Shown: piece after piece, positions 1 through 7,767 of the stretch
How the letters are laid out: the number at the start of each line of letters is the position of its first letter
Position numbering within the stretch: the first letter of the stretch is position 1
Origin: an uncultured Lachnospiraceae bacterium
Lineage (GTDB): Bacteria; Bacillota; Clostridia; Lachnospirales; Lachnospiraceae
Reading direction: 5' to 3'
DNA: 64,000 bases
Assembly (NCBI GenBank): GCA_910579395.1
Contig: CAJTUC010000023.1
Coordinates: forward strand, 1 to 64,000
Made by a program: the position numbers and the translations under genes
Notes under the pieces: generated by a model
The model's database searches: none
Seen by the model: only the letters and a program-made list of their open reading frames with translations
Told to the model about the DNA's origin: nothing

Positions 1-11
1 AAAATATTTGA

Positions 12-39
12 CAAAAAAAGAAGCCTTTTTTCAAGGCTT
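12..39 (-). terminator. Rho-independent terminator at left edge
   Basis: Read on the minus strand, a 7-bp stem (AAGCCTT/AAGGCTT arms at 21-27 and 33-39) is followed by a run of T. No complete gene precedes it inside the window, so it either ends a very short transcript or attenuates a gene lying beyond the left edge. Confidence 0.55.
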
Positions 40-90
40 TCAAGCACTTTTTCTTATATTCAACTGTCAAACTCCCGAGCTACCTCCTGC

Positions 91-106
91 TCATTATCAT
101 TATTAG
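91..106 (-). promoter_or_regulatory. Possible Fur-like box and upstream region of an off-window gene
   Basis: The minus strand reads AATAATGATAATGA, close to the repeated GATAAT hexamers of Fur boxes, followed at 82-88 by AGGAGGT, a strong ribosome binding site. No clear start codon follows before the terminator at 12-39. The rest of 1-297 holds no convincing gene on either strand. A metal-responsive site next to a DtxR-family gene would make sense, but this is inference from a short match. Confidence 0.3.
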
Positions 107-209
107 CATACTATAACATAGCCCCTATAAAACAGGCAATACATTTCTGCAATATATTCCTGTAAATATTCCTGCACTCTTTTCATCCTGCAATTTTATC
201 CTCGGAAAT

Positions 210-238
210 TTGCAAAGTGCTTTCGTTTATGTTACACT
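210..238 (+). promoter_or_regulatory. Candidate promoter of the DtxR-family gene
   Basis: TTGCAA at 210-215 and TACACT at 233-238 are separated by exactly 17 bases and lie about 60 bases upstream of the regulator's start codon. Confidence 0.45.
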
Positions 239-297
239 AAACAGTAAACTTACAGTATTTTTTTATTCATATCATTGCAAAGTACGGAGGTATCATC

Positions 298-660
298 TTG
301 AAAATACAGGAATCAGCCGAAAATTATCTGGAGACGATTTTAATGCTTGGGCAGAAAAAGGGAAACGTCCGCTCCATCGATATTGCCCACGAACTGGAAT
401 ACAAAAAGCCGAGTGTCAGCGTCGCCATGAAGAACCTCCGCGAAAACGGTTATATCAGGGTAGACGACAGCGGTTTCATCACACTGACAGACGCCGGAAG
501 GCAGATCGCAGAGACCATGTATGAGCGCCATCTGCTGCTTTCCCGCTGGCTGATGGAGCTCGGCGTCAATGAAAAGACCGCCGTGGAAGATGCCTGTAAA
601 ATGGAGCACGTCATCAGTAAAGAAAGTTTTGAAGCAATCAAGAATCATCTGCGCCAGTAA
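298..660 (+). CDS. DtxR/MntR-family metal-dependent transcriptional regulator
   Basis: A 120-residue protein starting MKIQESAENYLETILMLG, the usual opening of the iron/manganese-dependent repressor family. Residues 1-60 form the winged helix-turn-helix (VRSIDIAHELEYKKPSVSVA) and 65-120 the dimerisation and metal-binding part, with His, Cys, Glu and His residues in the C-terminal third (ERHLLL, ACKMEH). It should repress metal uptake genes when Fe(II) or Mn(II) is bound. The start is a TTG codon, chosen because TACGGAGG lies 7-8 bases upstream. The 3' end overlaps the convergent MATE gene by 23 bases and no terminator separates them. The family is clear; the metal specificity is not. Confidence 0.88.
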   Translation: MKIQESAENYLETILMLGQKKGNVRSIDIAHELEYKKPSVSVAMKNLRENGYIRVDDSGFITLTDAGRQIAETMYERHLLLSRWLMELGVNEKTAVEDACKMEHVISKESFEAIKNHLRQ

Positions 661-2020
661 TGCTCTTCATCCGCCAGCCGCCATGAAAATATCTGGCGGC
701 TGCAACAAACAGCGCAATCGTCCAGCCGGCGCAGAATGCCCACCAGATGATCTCCACACCGACAACCTCTGCAAAACCGACCGTCAAAAACAGTCGAATA
801 AAAAAACTGAGCAGCGTTGTCAGAATGAACCAACTCATATCCCCGCTTCCTTTGAACGTCGCTTTCACCAGCATAAAGGTGGAAAAGACAATGAGAAACG
901 CGCCTACGACTCTGATATAAGCAGCTCCAACCGCAATGACCTGTTCCAAATCCGTTTCCGTTTCTTCTATAAAAAGCCGAATAATCTGATTTGGAAAAAT
1001 CTCAAAAACGACTGTCAACAGCAGCGAAAGTCCGCCACAACTTAAAATAGATGCCCGAAGTCCCGGCCGGATACGCTCTTCTTTGCATGCTCCGATGTTC
1101 TGCCCTACATAATTCGCATAGGCGTTGCTATAATTAATGGGAACTGCCGTCGCCAGATTGACGACTTTAGCCGCAGCCGCGCTCCCCGCAATAACCGCCG
1201 AGCCAAAACTGTTGATTGTCGCCTGAACGATGACGGAACCTACTGATACGATAGACTGCTGCAACGCCGAAGGCAAGGCAAATCGCAGCATCGTGAGCAA
1301 CAGCGCCTTATCGAACAGGGCATCGGACTTGCCGCGTTCAAACTCTCTTAACAGCTTCGGCATATCCTTCCCTGCAAACACAGCGGCTGCAAACTGCGAA
1401 ATTGCCGTAGCCAAAGCCGCTCCGCCGACACCGCCATGCAGCCCGATGATAATAAACAAGTCTAAAAGTACATTGAGTACCGAAGAAAGAATCAGAAATT
1501 TAAGCGGCGTTCTGGAATCTCCAAGTGCCACATAAACACCGTTTAACGCATTATAGACAAAAATCGGAACGCACCCCAGAAAATAGAAACGCAGGTAGCT
1601 GACTCCCATTACAACAATTTCTTCCGGTGTATTGACCAGCCGCAGAAGCGGCTCCGCCCCAGCCCAGATACCTGCCGTTGAGAGAAATGCGACACCTGCA
1701 GAAAAAAATACGGACGTGGTCATGCACTGCCATATTTTCTCCGTTCTTCCTGCGCCGAAATACTGCGCGATGACGATAGAGCCGCCGAGCGCAAGCCCCG
1801 TTGCCAACTGTACAAAGACCGCCGTAATGCTGCTTGCGCTTCCAACTGCCGCAAGTGCTTCCGTTCCCAGTCTTTTGCCTACGATGATCGTATCAATAAT
1901 GTTGTACATCTGCTGAAAAAGATTCGATAGAATCATTGGCACTGCAAAAAGGAGAATCGTACGAAACGGATTCCCCTCTGTCATCTTATGTGTTTTCGGT
2001 TTTAAAGCTTTTTCTGACAT
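638..2020 (-). CDS. MATE family efflux transporter
   Basis: A 460-residue integral membrane protein with about 12 hydrophobic segments in two homologous halves, opening MTEGNPFRTILLFAVPMILSN as in NorM/DinF-type multidrug and toxic compound extrusion carriers. Conserved stretches include NIIDTIIVGKRLG (about 40-52) and GGVGGAALATAISQ (about 195-208). It would export cationic or amphipathic compounds using an ion gradient; the substrate is unknown. It is the last gene of the minus-strand series ACT, PFL, MATE, lying 75 bases after the PFL gene. Its 3' end converges on and overlaps the DtxR-family gene. Confidence 0.9.
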   Translation of the reverse strand: MSEKALKPKTHKMTEGNPFRTILLFAVPMILSNLFQQMYNIIDTIIVGKRLGTEALAAVGSASSITAVFVQLATGLALGGSIVIAQYFGAGRTEKIWQCMTTSVFFSAGVAFLSTAGIWAGAEPLLRLVNTPEEIVVMGVSYLRFYFLGCVPIFVYNALNGVYVALGDSRTPLKFLILSSVLNVLLDLFIIIGLHGGVGGAALATAISQFAAAVFAGKDMPKLLREFERGKSDALFDKALLLTMLRFALPSALQQSIVSVGSVIVQATINSFGSAVIAGSAAAAKVVNLATAVPINYSNAYANYVGQNIGACKEERIRPGLRASILSCGGLSLLLTVVFEIFPNQIIRLFIEETETDLEQVIAVGAAYIRVVGAFLIVFSTFMLVKATFKGSGDMSWFILTTLLSFFIRLFLTVGFAEVVGVEIIWWAFCAGWTIALFVAAARYFHGGWRMKSITGADDS

Positions 2021-2095
2021 TTATAACTGCCTTTCCACCTTATAAGCTTCCTCAATACTGCTTTTCCTGTTCAATCGTCCTCTCAAGACCAGGAT

Positions 2096-3460
2096 TTAAT
2101 TTTTAAAACTGTGAATCGGGGCCGGGATTCTGCCGCCGCGGTTCACAAAATCATCACATGAAAACTGGTTGACCGGCATAATCGGCGCATAGCCGAGCAG
2201 ACCGCCGAACTCCACGGTCTCTCCCACGTCTTTTCCAATGACCGGAATCAGACGAACAGCCGTCGTTTTCTGATTGATCATGCCAATAGCCATCTCATCG
2301 GCAATGATACCGGAAATCGTCGTTGCTTTCGTATCTCCCGGAATTGCGATCATGTCCAGCCCCACAGAGCAGACACAGGTCATCGCTTCCAGCTTTTCCA
2401 ACGTCAACGCCCCTGCAGTCACGGCATCTATCATGCCCTGATCTTCGCTGACCGGGATAAATGCTCCGCTCAATCCCCCTACATAGGAAGATGCCATCAC
2501 GCCGCCCTTTTTCACCTGATCATTTAAAAGGGCAAGCGCCGCTGTCGTACCGGGGGCACCCGCATGCTCCAGGCCTATCTCACATAAAATATCCGCCACA
2601 CTGTCCCCAATCGCCGGCGTCGGCGCAAGAGAGAGATCTACGATGCCGAACGGAACCTGCAGCCTCTTGGACGCTTCTTTTGCCACCAGCTGACCGACAC
2701 GGGTCACTTTAAAGGCAGTTTTCTTAATGGTCTCACAAAGCACTTCAAAATTCTCTCCGCGGACTTTTTCAAGCGCTGTCTTCACAACGCCCGGACCGCT
2801 GACTCCGACATTGATAATCTTATCCGCTTCCGTCACCCCATGAAAAGCGCCTGCCATGAATGGATTATCGTCCGGCGCATTGCAGAATATAACAAGTTTG
2901 GCACATCCCAGGGAATCCGCATCTTTCGTCGCCTCTGCAGTCTGCCTGATGATCTCTCCCGTCAGTTTTACGGCATCCATATTGATACCGGTCTTGGTGG
3001 AGCCAACATTAACGGAACTGCACACCCTCTCCGTTACGGAAAGCGCCTTCGGAATCGACCGAATCAGCAGTTCATCCGCCGCGGTCATTCCCTTCGATAC
3101 CAGAGAGGAATAACCGCCGATAAAATTCACGCCTACTTCATGCGCTACTCTATCGAGGGTACGGGCAACCGACACAAAATCCTCTTCCGTTTTACAGGCA
3201 GCTCCGCCTACGAGCGCAATCGGTGTCACGGCAATCCGCTTGTTAACAATAGGAATCCCATATTCTCTGGAAATCTGCTCTCCCGTCTCCACAAGGCTTT
3301 TGGCCGCTTCATATATTTTATGATATATCTTCTCATTTAATTGATACAGATCCGAATCGATACAGTCGAGCAGACTGATGCCAAGCGTAATCGTCCGCAC
3401 ATCCAGATTTTCTTTCTCGATCATTTCATTCGTCTCTGCCACTTCAAATATATTGATCAA
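2096..3460 (-). CDS. PFL family protein (UPF0210/DUF711)
   Basis: A 454-residue protein that matches the UPF0210 family throughout, including the opening MINIFEV..TNEMIEKENLDVR and the glycine-rich stretch VGVSGPGVVKTALEKV. The family is related to pyruvate-formate-lyase-like folds but its reaction is not established. The start is TTG (3458-3460), preceded by AAAGGAAG about 8 bases upstream. It lies directly downstream of a small ACT-domain gene. That ACT/UPF0210 pairing is widespread in Gram-positive genomes and suggests an amino-acid-sensing partner. Identity of the family is secure; function is not. Confidence 0.88.
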   Translation of the reverse strand: MINIFEVAETNEMIEKENLDVRTITLGISLLDCIDSDLYQLNEKIYHKIYEAAKSLVETGEQISREYGIPIVNKRIAVTPIALVGGAACKTEEDFVSVARTLDRVAHEVGVNFIGGYSSLVSKGMTAADELLIRSIPKALSVTERVCSSVNVGSTKTGINMDAVKLTGEIIRQTAEATKDADSLGCAKLVIFCNAPDDNPFMAGAFHGVTEADKIINVGVSGPGVVKTALEKVRGENFEVLCETIKKTAFKVTRVGQLVAKEASKRLQVPFGIVDLSLAPTPAIGDSVADILCEIGLEHAGAPGTTAALALLNDQVKKGGVMASSYVGGLSGAFIPVSEDQGMIDAVTAGALTLEKLEAMTCVCSVGLDMIAIPGDTKATTISGIIADEMAIGMINQKTTAVRLIPVIGKDVGETVEFGGLLGYAPIMPVNQFSCDDFVNRGGRIPAPIHSFKN

Positions 3461-3545
3461 TGTGTTTTCTTCCTTTCTGCCTTCAATCCATGACCGTTCG
3501 GTTCAAAGCCGTGTCTGCAACGCTTTTTGCCTCCGGACTGCTCTT

Positions 3546-3818
3546 TTATATTCTGTGCATCTTGTTAAAGATTTCTTCCTTCTGGCATTTGATGATCACA
3601 CCGATGCTCTCTCCGAGCTTTGCCAGTTCTTCCGCGATGACGCCGAATTCTTTCTGCGTATGATTCGTATCCACGATCATCATCATATTAAAATAGTCCT
3701 GTACGATCGTCTGTGAAATATCCAGAATATTGATCTGATTGTCCGCCAGATAGGTGCACACCTTGGCAATGATGCCGACCGTATCTTTTCCTACCACTGT
3801 GATAATTGTTTTTTTCAT
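3546..3818 (-). CDS. ACT domain protein (UPF0237)
   Basis: A 90-residue single ACT domain (KKTIITVVGKDTVGIIAKVCTYLA at the N terminus, written here only in part as KKTIITVVGKDTVG), with the beta-alpha-beta ligand-binding pattern of GcvR-like small regulators. It probably senses an amino acid and acts on the PFL-family protein encoded 85 bases downstream. The ribosome binding site is GGAAAGGA upstream of ATG. A cluster of hairpins (3857-3993) separates it from the hydrolase gene upstream. Confidence 0.85.
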   Translation of the reverse strand: MKKTIITVVGKDTVGIIAKVCTYLADNQINILDISQTIVQDYFNMMMIVDTNHTQKEFGVIAEELAKLGESIGVIIKCQKEEIFNKMHRI

Positions 3819-3856
3819 CTCTATACTATTTCCTTTCCGCCTCTAGTTCAATTCAG

Positions 3857-3993
3857 GGAGAATGCAAAACATTCTCCGAATCGAGTGCATAGCACTCGAC
3901 TTCTTATTATATAGAAAATTGCTGTAATCGTAGTATATTCCAAGCAAGAATTTACACAGTAAATTCTTGGAGCGAAAGCTGCAGAGCTTGCGC
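3857..3993 (-). repeat. Hairpin cluster between hydrolase and ACT genes
   Basis: Four adjacent inverted repeats fill this gap: GGAGAATG/CATTCTCC (857-864/870-877 plus 3000), TCGAGTGC/GCACTCGA, an 11-bp perfect stem CAAGAATTTAC/GTAAATTCTTG (3945-3955/3959-3969), and an imperfect GCGAAAGCT/AGCTTGCGC. The series begins 3 bases after the stop codon of the upstream hydrolase gene. The first stem resembles the GGAGAATGCC stem of the larger repeat family at 19.8 and 53.5 kb, so this is treated as a diverged member. Confidence 0.65.
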
Positions 3994-3996
3994 TTT

Positions 3997-4794
3997 TTAT
4001 ATTTCAATCATTTGGGATACTTCGCTTCTTTTCGCAACATGAATCGGGAAATCATCCGCCTGATAGTCCGTATCCGACATCATGATCTCGACCTTGACAG
4101 TCTCATAGGCAAGCTCCGGCAGATTATTCTCTTTGCTTAAATGACCCAGCATGATCGCCTGTATATGGTCGTTCAGCAGACGGCATAAAAGCCTTCCGGA
4201 TGCCTCATTGGATAAATGCCCCCTTTCACTCAAAATGCGCTGTTTCAGATAATAAGGATATGGCCCGGTCTGAAGCATATTGACATCATGATTCGCTTCC
4301 AGATACAGGACATCCAAATCCTGCAGGCAGGCGACCGTATAATCGTTATAACAGCCCAGGTCGGTAATAATGCCGATTTTTTTCTTGTCATGGCTGATCC
4401 GGTACGCTACGGGCTCCGCCGCGTCGTGGGAAGTCCGCATCGGATACAGCGACATATCCTTGATCACAAATTTTTCGTCGGCATTGATGCAGTGAAAAAG
4501 TGCATCGTCTATTTTCCCGAGAGAAGCCGTCTGCCGGATGGCCTGAATCGTCCCCGGTGTTCCGTAAATGGGAATCGCATATTTTCTTGCAAGAACACCG
4601 AGACCGCTTATATGGTCCGCGTGTTCATGGGTAATAAAAATGCCGTCTATTTCCGATAATTTTAATCCGAGTGTAGCAACACCTTCCTCGATACGCTTGC
4701 CGCTGATGCCCACATCAATCAGGAGATGTGTTGCATCGGATCCCGCATAAATACAATTCCCGCTGCTCCCGCTCGCTATACTGCATAGTCTCAT
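3997..4794 (-). CDS. MBL-fold metallo-hydrolase, WalJ/YycJ-like
   Basis: A 265-residue metallo-beta-lactamase-fold protein with the zinc motif THEHADH at about residues 55-61 and further His/Asp ligands (SHDAAEP, EANHDV, LGHLS). It opens MRLCSIASGSSGNCIY, typical of the YycJ/WalJ family of presumed DNA or RNA 5'-exonucleases. The start lies 9 bases after the stop of the FtsA-like gene, so the two are probably co-transcribed. The usual walRKHIJ neighbours are absent here. The fold and metal site are clear; the substrate is inferred from the family. Confidence 0.85.
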   Translation of the reverse strand: MRLCSIASGSSGNCIYAGSDATHLLIDVGISGKRIEEGVATLGLKLSEIDGIFITHEHADHISGLGVLARKYAIPIYGTPGTIQAIRQTASLGKIDDALFHCINADEKFVIKDMSLYPMRTSHDAAEPVAYRISHDKKKIGIITDLGCYNDYTVACLQDLDVLYLEANHDVNMLQTGPYPYYLKQRILSERGHLSNEASGRLLCRLLNDHIQAIMLGHLSKENNLPELAYETVKVEIMMSDTDYQADDFPIHVAKRSEVSQMIEI

Positions 4795-4803
4795 AAGTAT
4801 TTT

Positions 4804-7104
4804 TCAGTCTTTCCAATAGATTTTAATTACATCGCCGCTGTGAATCGGCTCCATATACTGTGCGTTTTTACCGTTCAACTCCGTAGCGATACCGCTTCCC
4901 TGCGGCACTGACAAGTCGAAATTTATGTAATCGAATACATCCACAAAAATATAACTCGTTTTCCCTTCCAACCGGATTGGCGCTCCGTTGACCATGACCT
5001 GAATCGCCATGGGAATGCCCGTTTGTTCGGAAGACACTGCCGTTTCGGAAGATGCTGCGGATTCCTGGGCGGCCGTCGCCTCAGAGGAATCCGTGGCTCC
5101 CAGAGCGGACGTATCACCTGAGAAATCTGTATTTTCTGCAGGCACTGCTGTTTTATCGAAAGAAATTCCCGCCGTACTTCCTGTACTGCCTGCTAATTCT
5201 CCCGCGTGTATCGCTGCCTGCTCCGCCGCAAACGGATTTTCCTCCTTCTTCGGCTCGCTCTTCATATAACTGCCATCGTCGTCCGGCAGATTGGCATAAG
5301 TGTCCGGCGCGCCGCTTCCATAAATATCCCTGTCGGATAACTGCAGTTCCTCCATCGTCCAGATAATGGCAAAATTCTCATATACTATCGTATCCATATC
5401 CGCCAGCTTATTATTTACATAAATATTCATATCCTGATTGATGATGACATCCATGAACTCGGCAATCTGCCGAACCGTATAATAATTCAGAAATTCAATC
5501 GAATCATTCTCCTGAATGCCATAATAACCCGATTGAAGATGCCCATTCACCATCGCGAATTTGGGCAGTTCCACTTTCTGTTCGTTCACCTCGACCGGCA
5601 TAACAGCACCATATTCCGGAAGCTGATTAATATCTAATGCCGCCGGCTCTCCCGCCGTTGATTCGATGACCCTCACATGGTCGTTCGCATGAATCGGCGT
5701 ATAAATATCCGCTTCCTGCCCGTTCACACGGATAATCGCCGCTTCCCCGAGCATTCCCCTGGTAATACGAGGTTTCCCGTTGACGAAATAGTTCAGTGCT
5801 TTTCCTCTTTTCGGGAAAAGCCCGTCATTCGTAAATTCCGCCTGCATGGCGGCATCCACTACCGCCAGTTTATTGTTATCATAAAGCTTGACTCTCTGGT
5901 CATTAAAATAAACAAAAATAAAATTATTGCTCTGCTCATAAAAACTCAGACAGATACCAATCGGTGTCACCATCAGAGAATCTTTTCTCGCATCTTCCTC
6001 ATAAAAAGCAATCTGCTGCATAACCTCTTCGCCGCGCACCGCTACTCTTTCTTTCTGAATATCGAGTTCTTCGGCCAGACTTTCCGTATATCCCTGCAGT
6101 CTTCCGCCTCCGCCGACAACGAATACAGCACTGACCGATTTATCACCATTCAGTTCTTTAATTTTATCAGCGACCCGTTTTGTCATATCTTGAATTACAG
6201 GCCGGGCAACCTCCGCGATTTTTTCACGGGAAATGGTCTGGGTCAGCCCCAGAATGTCCTTATATTCGATGCTCTCTTCTTCTCCCGCCGCCCGCTTTAT
6301 CTTCTCCGCAGTCTTAAAATCCACGAGACAATGTTTGGCAATGACCTCGGTCAGCGCGTCCCCGGCGATCGGAATCATGCCATACGCAACGATGCTGCCG
6401 TCCTTTGTAATAGAAATATCCGATGTGCCCGCTCCCACGTCCACCAGCGCAATATTCAACATCCTGTACATCTCCGGTATTGCGGCCTGAATCGCCGCAA
6501 TCGGCTCCAGCGTCAGATTGACCACTTCGAGCCCGGCAAGCCCCACCGCCTTATACAGGCCGTCCACCACATCATCAGGCAGAAAAGTTGCAATGATATC
6601 GGCGCCAATCGTTCCTGCCTTATGACCTTCCAGATTGCTGATTGGATAATGATTCATATAATACCGCACAACAGAATAACCGACACAGTAAAATTTTATC
6701 TCCGTATCATTCGTTTCCAGGAATTCCTCATATGCCTTCTCAACACCTCTGGAATCCAACGCATAGATATCTTCCCCGTCAATCTCTTTATCCCCGGGAA
6801 ATTCCTGCTCCACATGAGTCGTGATTGTCCGCAGTACACGTCCTGCCGCAGCAATACAGACATCTTTGAGTTTCCGGCCAACTTTTTCCTCCAGATGAAG
6901 TTTTACTTCTTTGATGGTCGCTCCCACCTTATGAATGTCATGAATCTGTCCATCCAGCATAGCGCGCGTTTCATGTTCCCGTATACTCTGAGAGATTACA
7001 TGGAACCGTTCTCCGGTCCGGTATCCTACCGTTCCCACAATGCTTCTTGTCCCGATATCCAGCCCGAACACCAGCTGGCCCGGAAATTTCATCATTTCTG
7101 ACAC
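4804..7104 (-). CDS. FtsA/PilM-like actin-fold ATPase with long C-terminal extension
   Basis: A 766-residue protein whose first 380 residues carry the actin-fold ATP signatures GLDIGTRSIVGTVG (about 14-27), DVGAGTSDISI (about 222-232) and VVGGGGRLQGYTE (about 332-344), as in FtsA. The rest is not FtsA: repeated small domains follow to about residue 620. An Ala/Ser/Glu-rich low-complexity linker then spans about 625-710, and a final small domain ends IHSGDVIKIYWKD. True FtsA is about 420 residues and usually sits beside ftsZ, which is not here. The gene overlaps coaE by 13 bases and is followed closely by the hydrolase. A cytoskeletal or envelope-scaffold role is likely; the exact role is unknown. 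Confidence 0.75.
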   Translation of the reverse strand: MSEMMKFPGQLVFGLDIGTRSIVGTVGYRTGERFHVISQSIREHETRAMLDGQIHDIHKVGATIKEVKLHLEEKVGRKLKDVCIAAAGRVLRTITTHVEQEFPGDKEIDGEDIYALDSRGVEKAYEEFLETNDTEIKFYCVGYSVVRYYMNHYPISNLEGHKAGTIGADIIATFLPDDVVDGLYKAVGLAGLEVVNLTLEPIAAIQAAIPEMYRMLNIALVDVGAGTSDISITKDGSIVAYGMIPIAGDALTEVIAKHCLVDFKTAEKIKRAAGEEESIEYKDILGLTQTISREKIAEVARPVIQDMTKRVADKIKELNGDKSVSAVFVVGGGGRLQGYTESLAEELDIQKERVAVRGEEVMQQIAFYEEDARKDSLMVTPIGICLSFYEQSNNFIFVYFNDQRVKLYDNNKLAVVDAAMQAEFTNDGLFPKRGKALNYFVNGKPRITRGMLGEAAIIRVNGQEADIYTPIHANDHVRVIESTAGEPAALDINQLPEYGAVMPVEVNEQKVELPKFAMVNGHLQSGYYGIQENDSIEFLNYYTVRQIAEFMDVIINQDMNIYVNNKLADMDTIVYENFAIIWTMEELQLSDRDIYGSGAPDTYANLPDDDGSYMKSEPKKEENPFAAEQAAIHAGELAGSTGSTAGISFDKTAVPAENTDFSGDTSALGATDSSEATAAQESAASSETAVSSEQTGIPMAIQVMVNGAPIRLEGKTSYIFVDVFDYINFDLSVPQGSGIATELNGKNAQYMEPIHSGDVIKIYWKD

Positions 7105-7697
7105 AGATATTCCCCCAATTTTTTATCAATCTGCTGACAGGCCTCCGCAAGGCTTCCGCTGTTATCGATCACGACCCCGCAATGCCGTCTGAATTCTTTT
7201 TCAGATAACTGTTCTTTCAAAATTCGGTCTATCTTTTCATCGGAATAAGCTCTCCCCGCTCTTAAACGGCTTCGCCTGATATCTTCCCGCGCATGGATAT
7301 ACCATAGTTCATCCAGAATTTCACCATAACCGCCCTCGATTAAGAGCGCCGCCTCCACGAAAAGAAAGTCCTCTTTTTCTTCCCGCCTGCTCTGTGCAAT
7401 TTCCCGCAGAATATATTCCTTCACCGCCGGATGCACAATGTCGTTCACCTGCTCTAAAATGGCACTGCCCGCAAAAATCTTGTCTGCCATCCTCTTTTTA
7501 TCGATCGTCCCGTCCGGGTTCAAAATTTCGTTCCCCAACAGCTTCACCAGTTCCTGATAACACGCCTGCCCCGGCTCCTCCACCTGATGTGCCACCTCAT
7601 CAGCCAAAATCACCCGGCACCGGTAATGTTCCTTCATATAGGCCAGAAGCGCCGTTTTCCCCGCTCCCACGCCTCCCGTGATACCTATAACCTTCAT
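7092..7697 (-). CDS. coaE: Dephospho-CoA kinase
   Basis: A protein of about 201 residues opening MKVIGITGGVGAGKTALLAY, which contains the P-loop GGVGAGKT. It also has the CoaE signatures ADEVAH (Asp for substrate binding) and HPAVKEYI, then the LID-region stretch SRLRAGRAYSDEKI. It phosphorylates dephospho-CoA at the 3'-hydroxyl, the last step of coenzyme A synthesis, in the cytoplasm. The start chosen is the second Met (7697), matching the family; an upstream ATG at 7709 would add MGIR. It follows polA by about 70 bases and overlaps the FtsA-like gene. Confidence 0.93.
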   Translation of the reverse strand: MKVIGITGGVGAGKTALLAYMKEHYRCRVILADEVAHQVEEPGQACYQELVKLLGNEILNPDGTIDKKRMADKIFAGSAILEQVNDIVHPAVKEYILREIAQSRREEKEDFLFVEAALLIEGGYGEILDELWYIHAREDIRRSRLRAGRAYSDEKIDRILKEQLSEKEFRRHCGVVIDNSGSLAEACQQIDKKLGEYLCQK

Positions 7698-7767
7698 CCT
7701 TATACCCATTTGTCTGCTTCAGCAGACACTCGAATCAATAGTTGTAAGCACTTTTCTTTCAACCTTT

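Noticed and set aside
1..70. Short minus-strand coding start (TTG at 68-70) continuing off the left edge
   Set aside because: Spacing from AGGAGGT is long and the reading passes straight through the terminator hairpin; too little sequence to call.
5677..7101. Long plus-strand open frame across the FtsA-like gene
   Set aside because: It is antisense to a gene with clear actin-fold motifs and has no ribosome binding site or recognisable domain.
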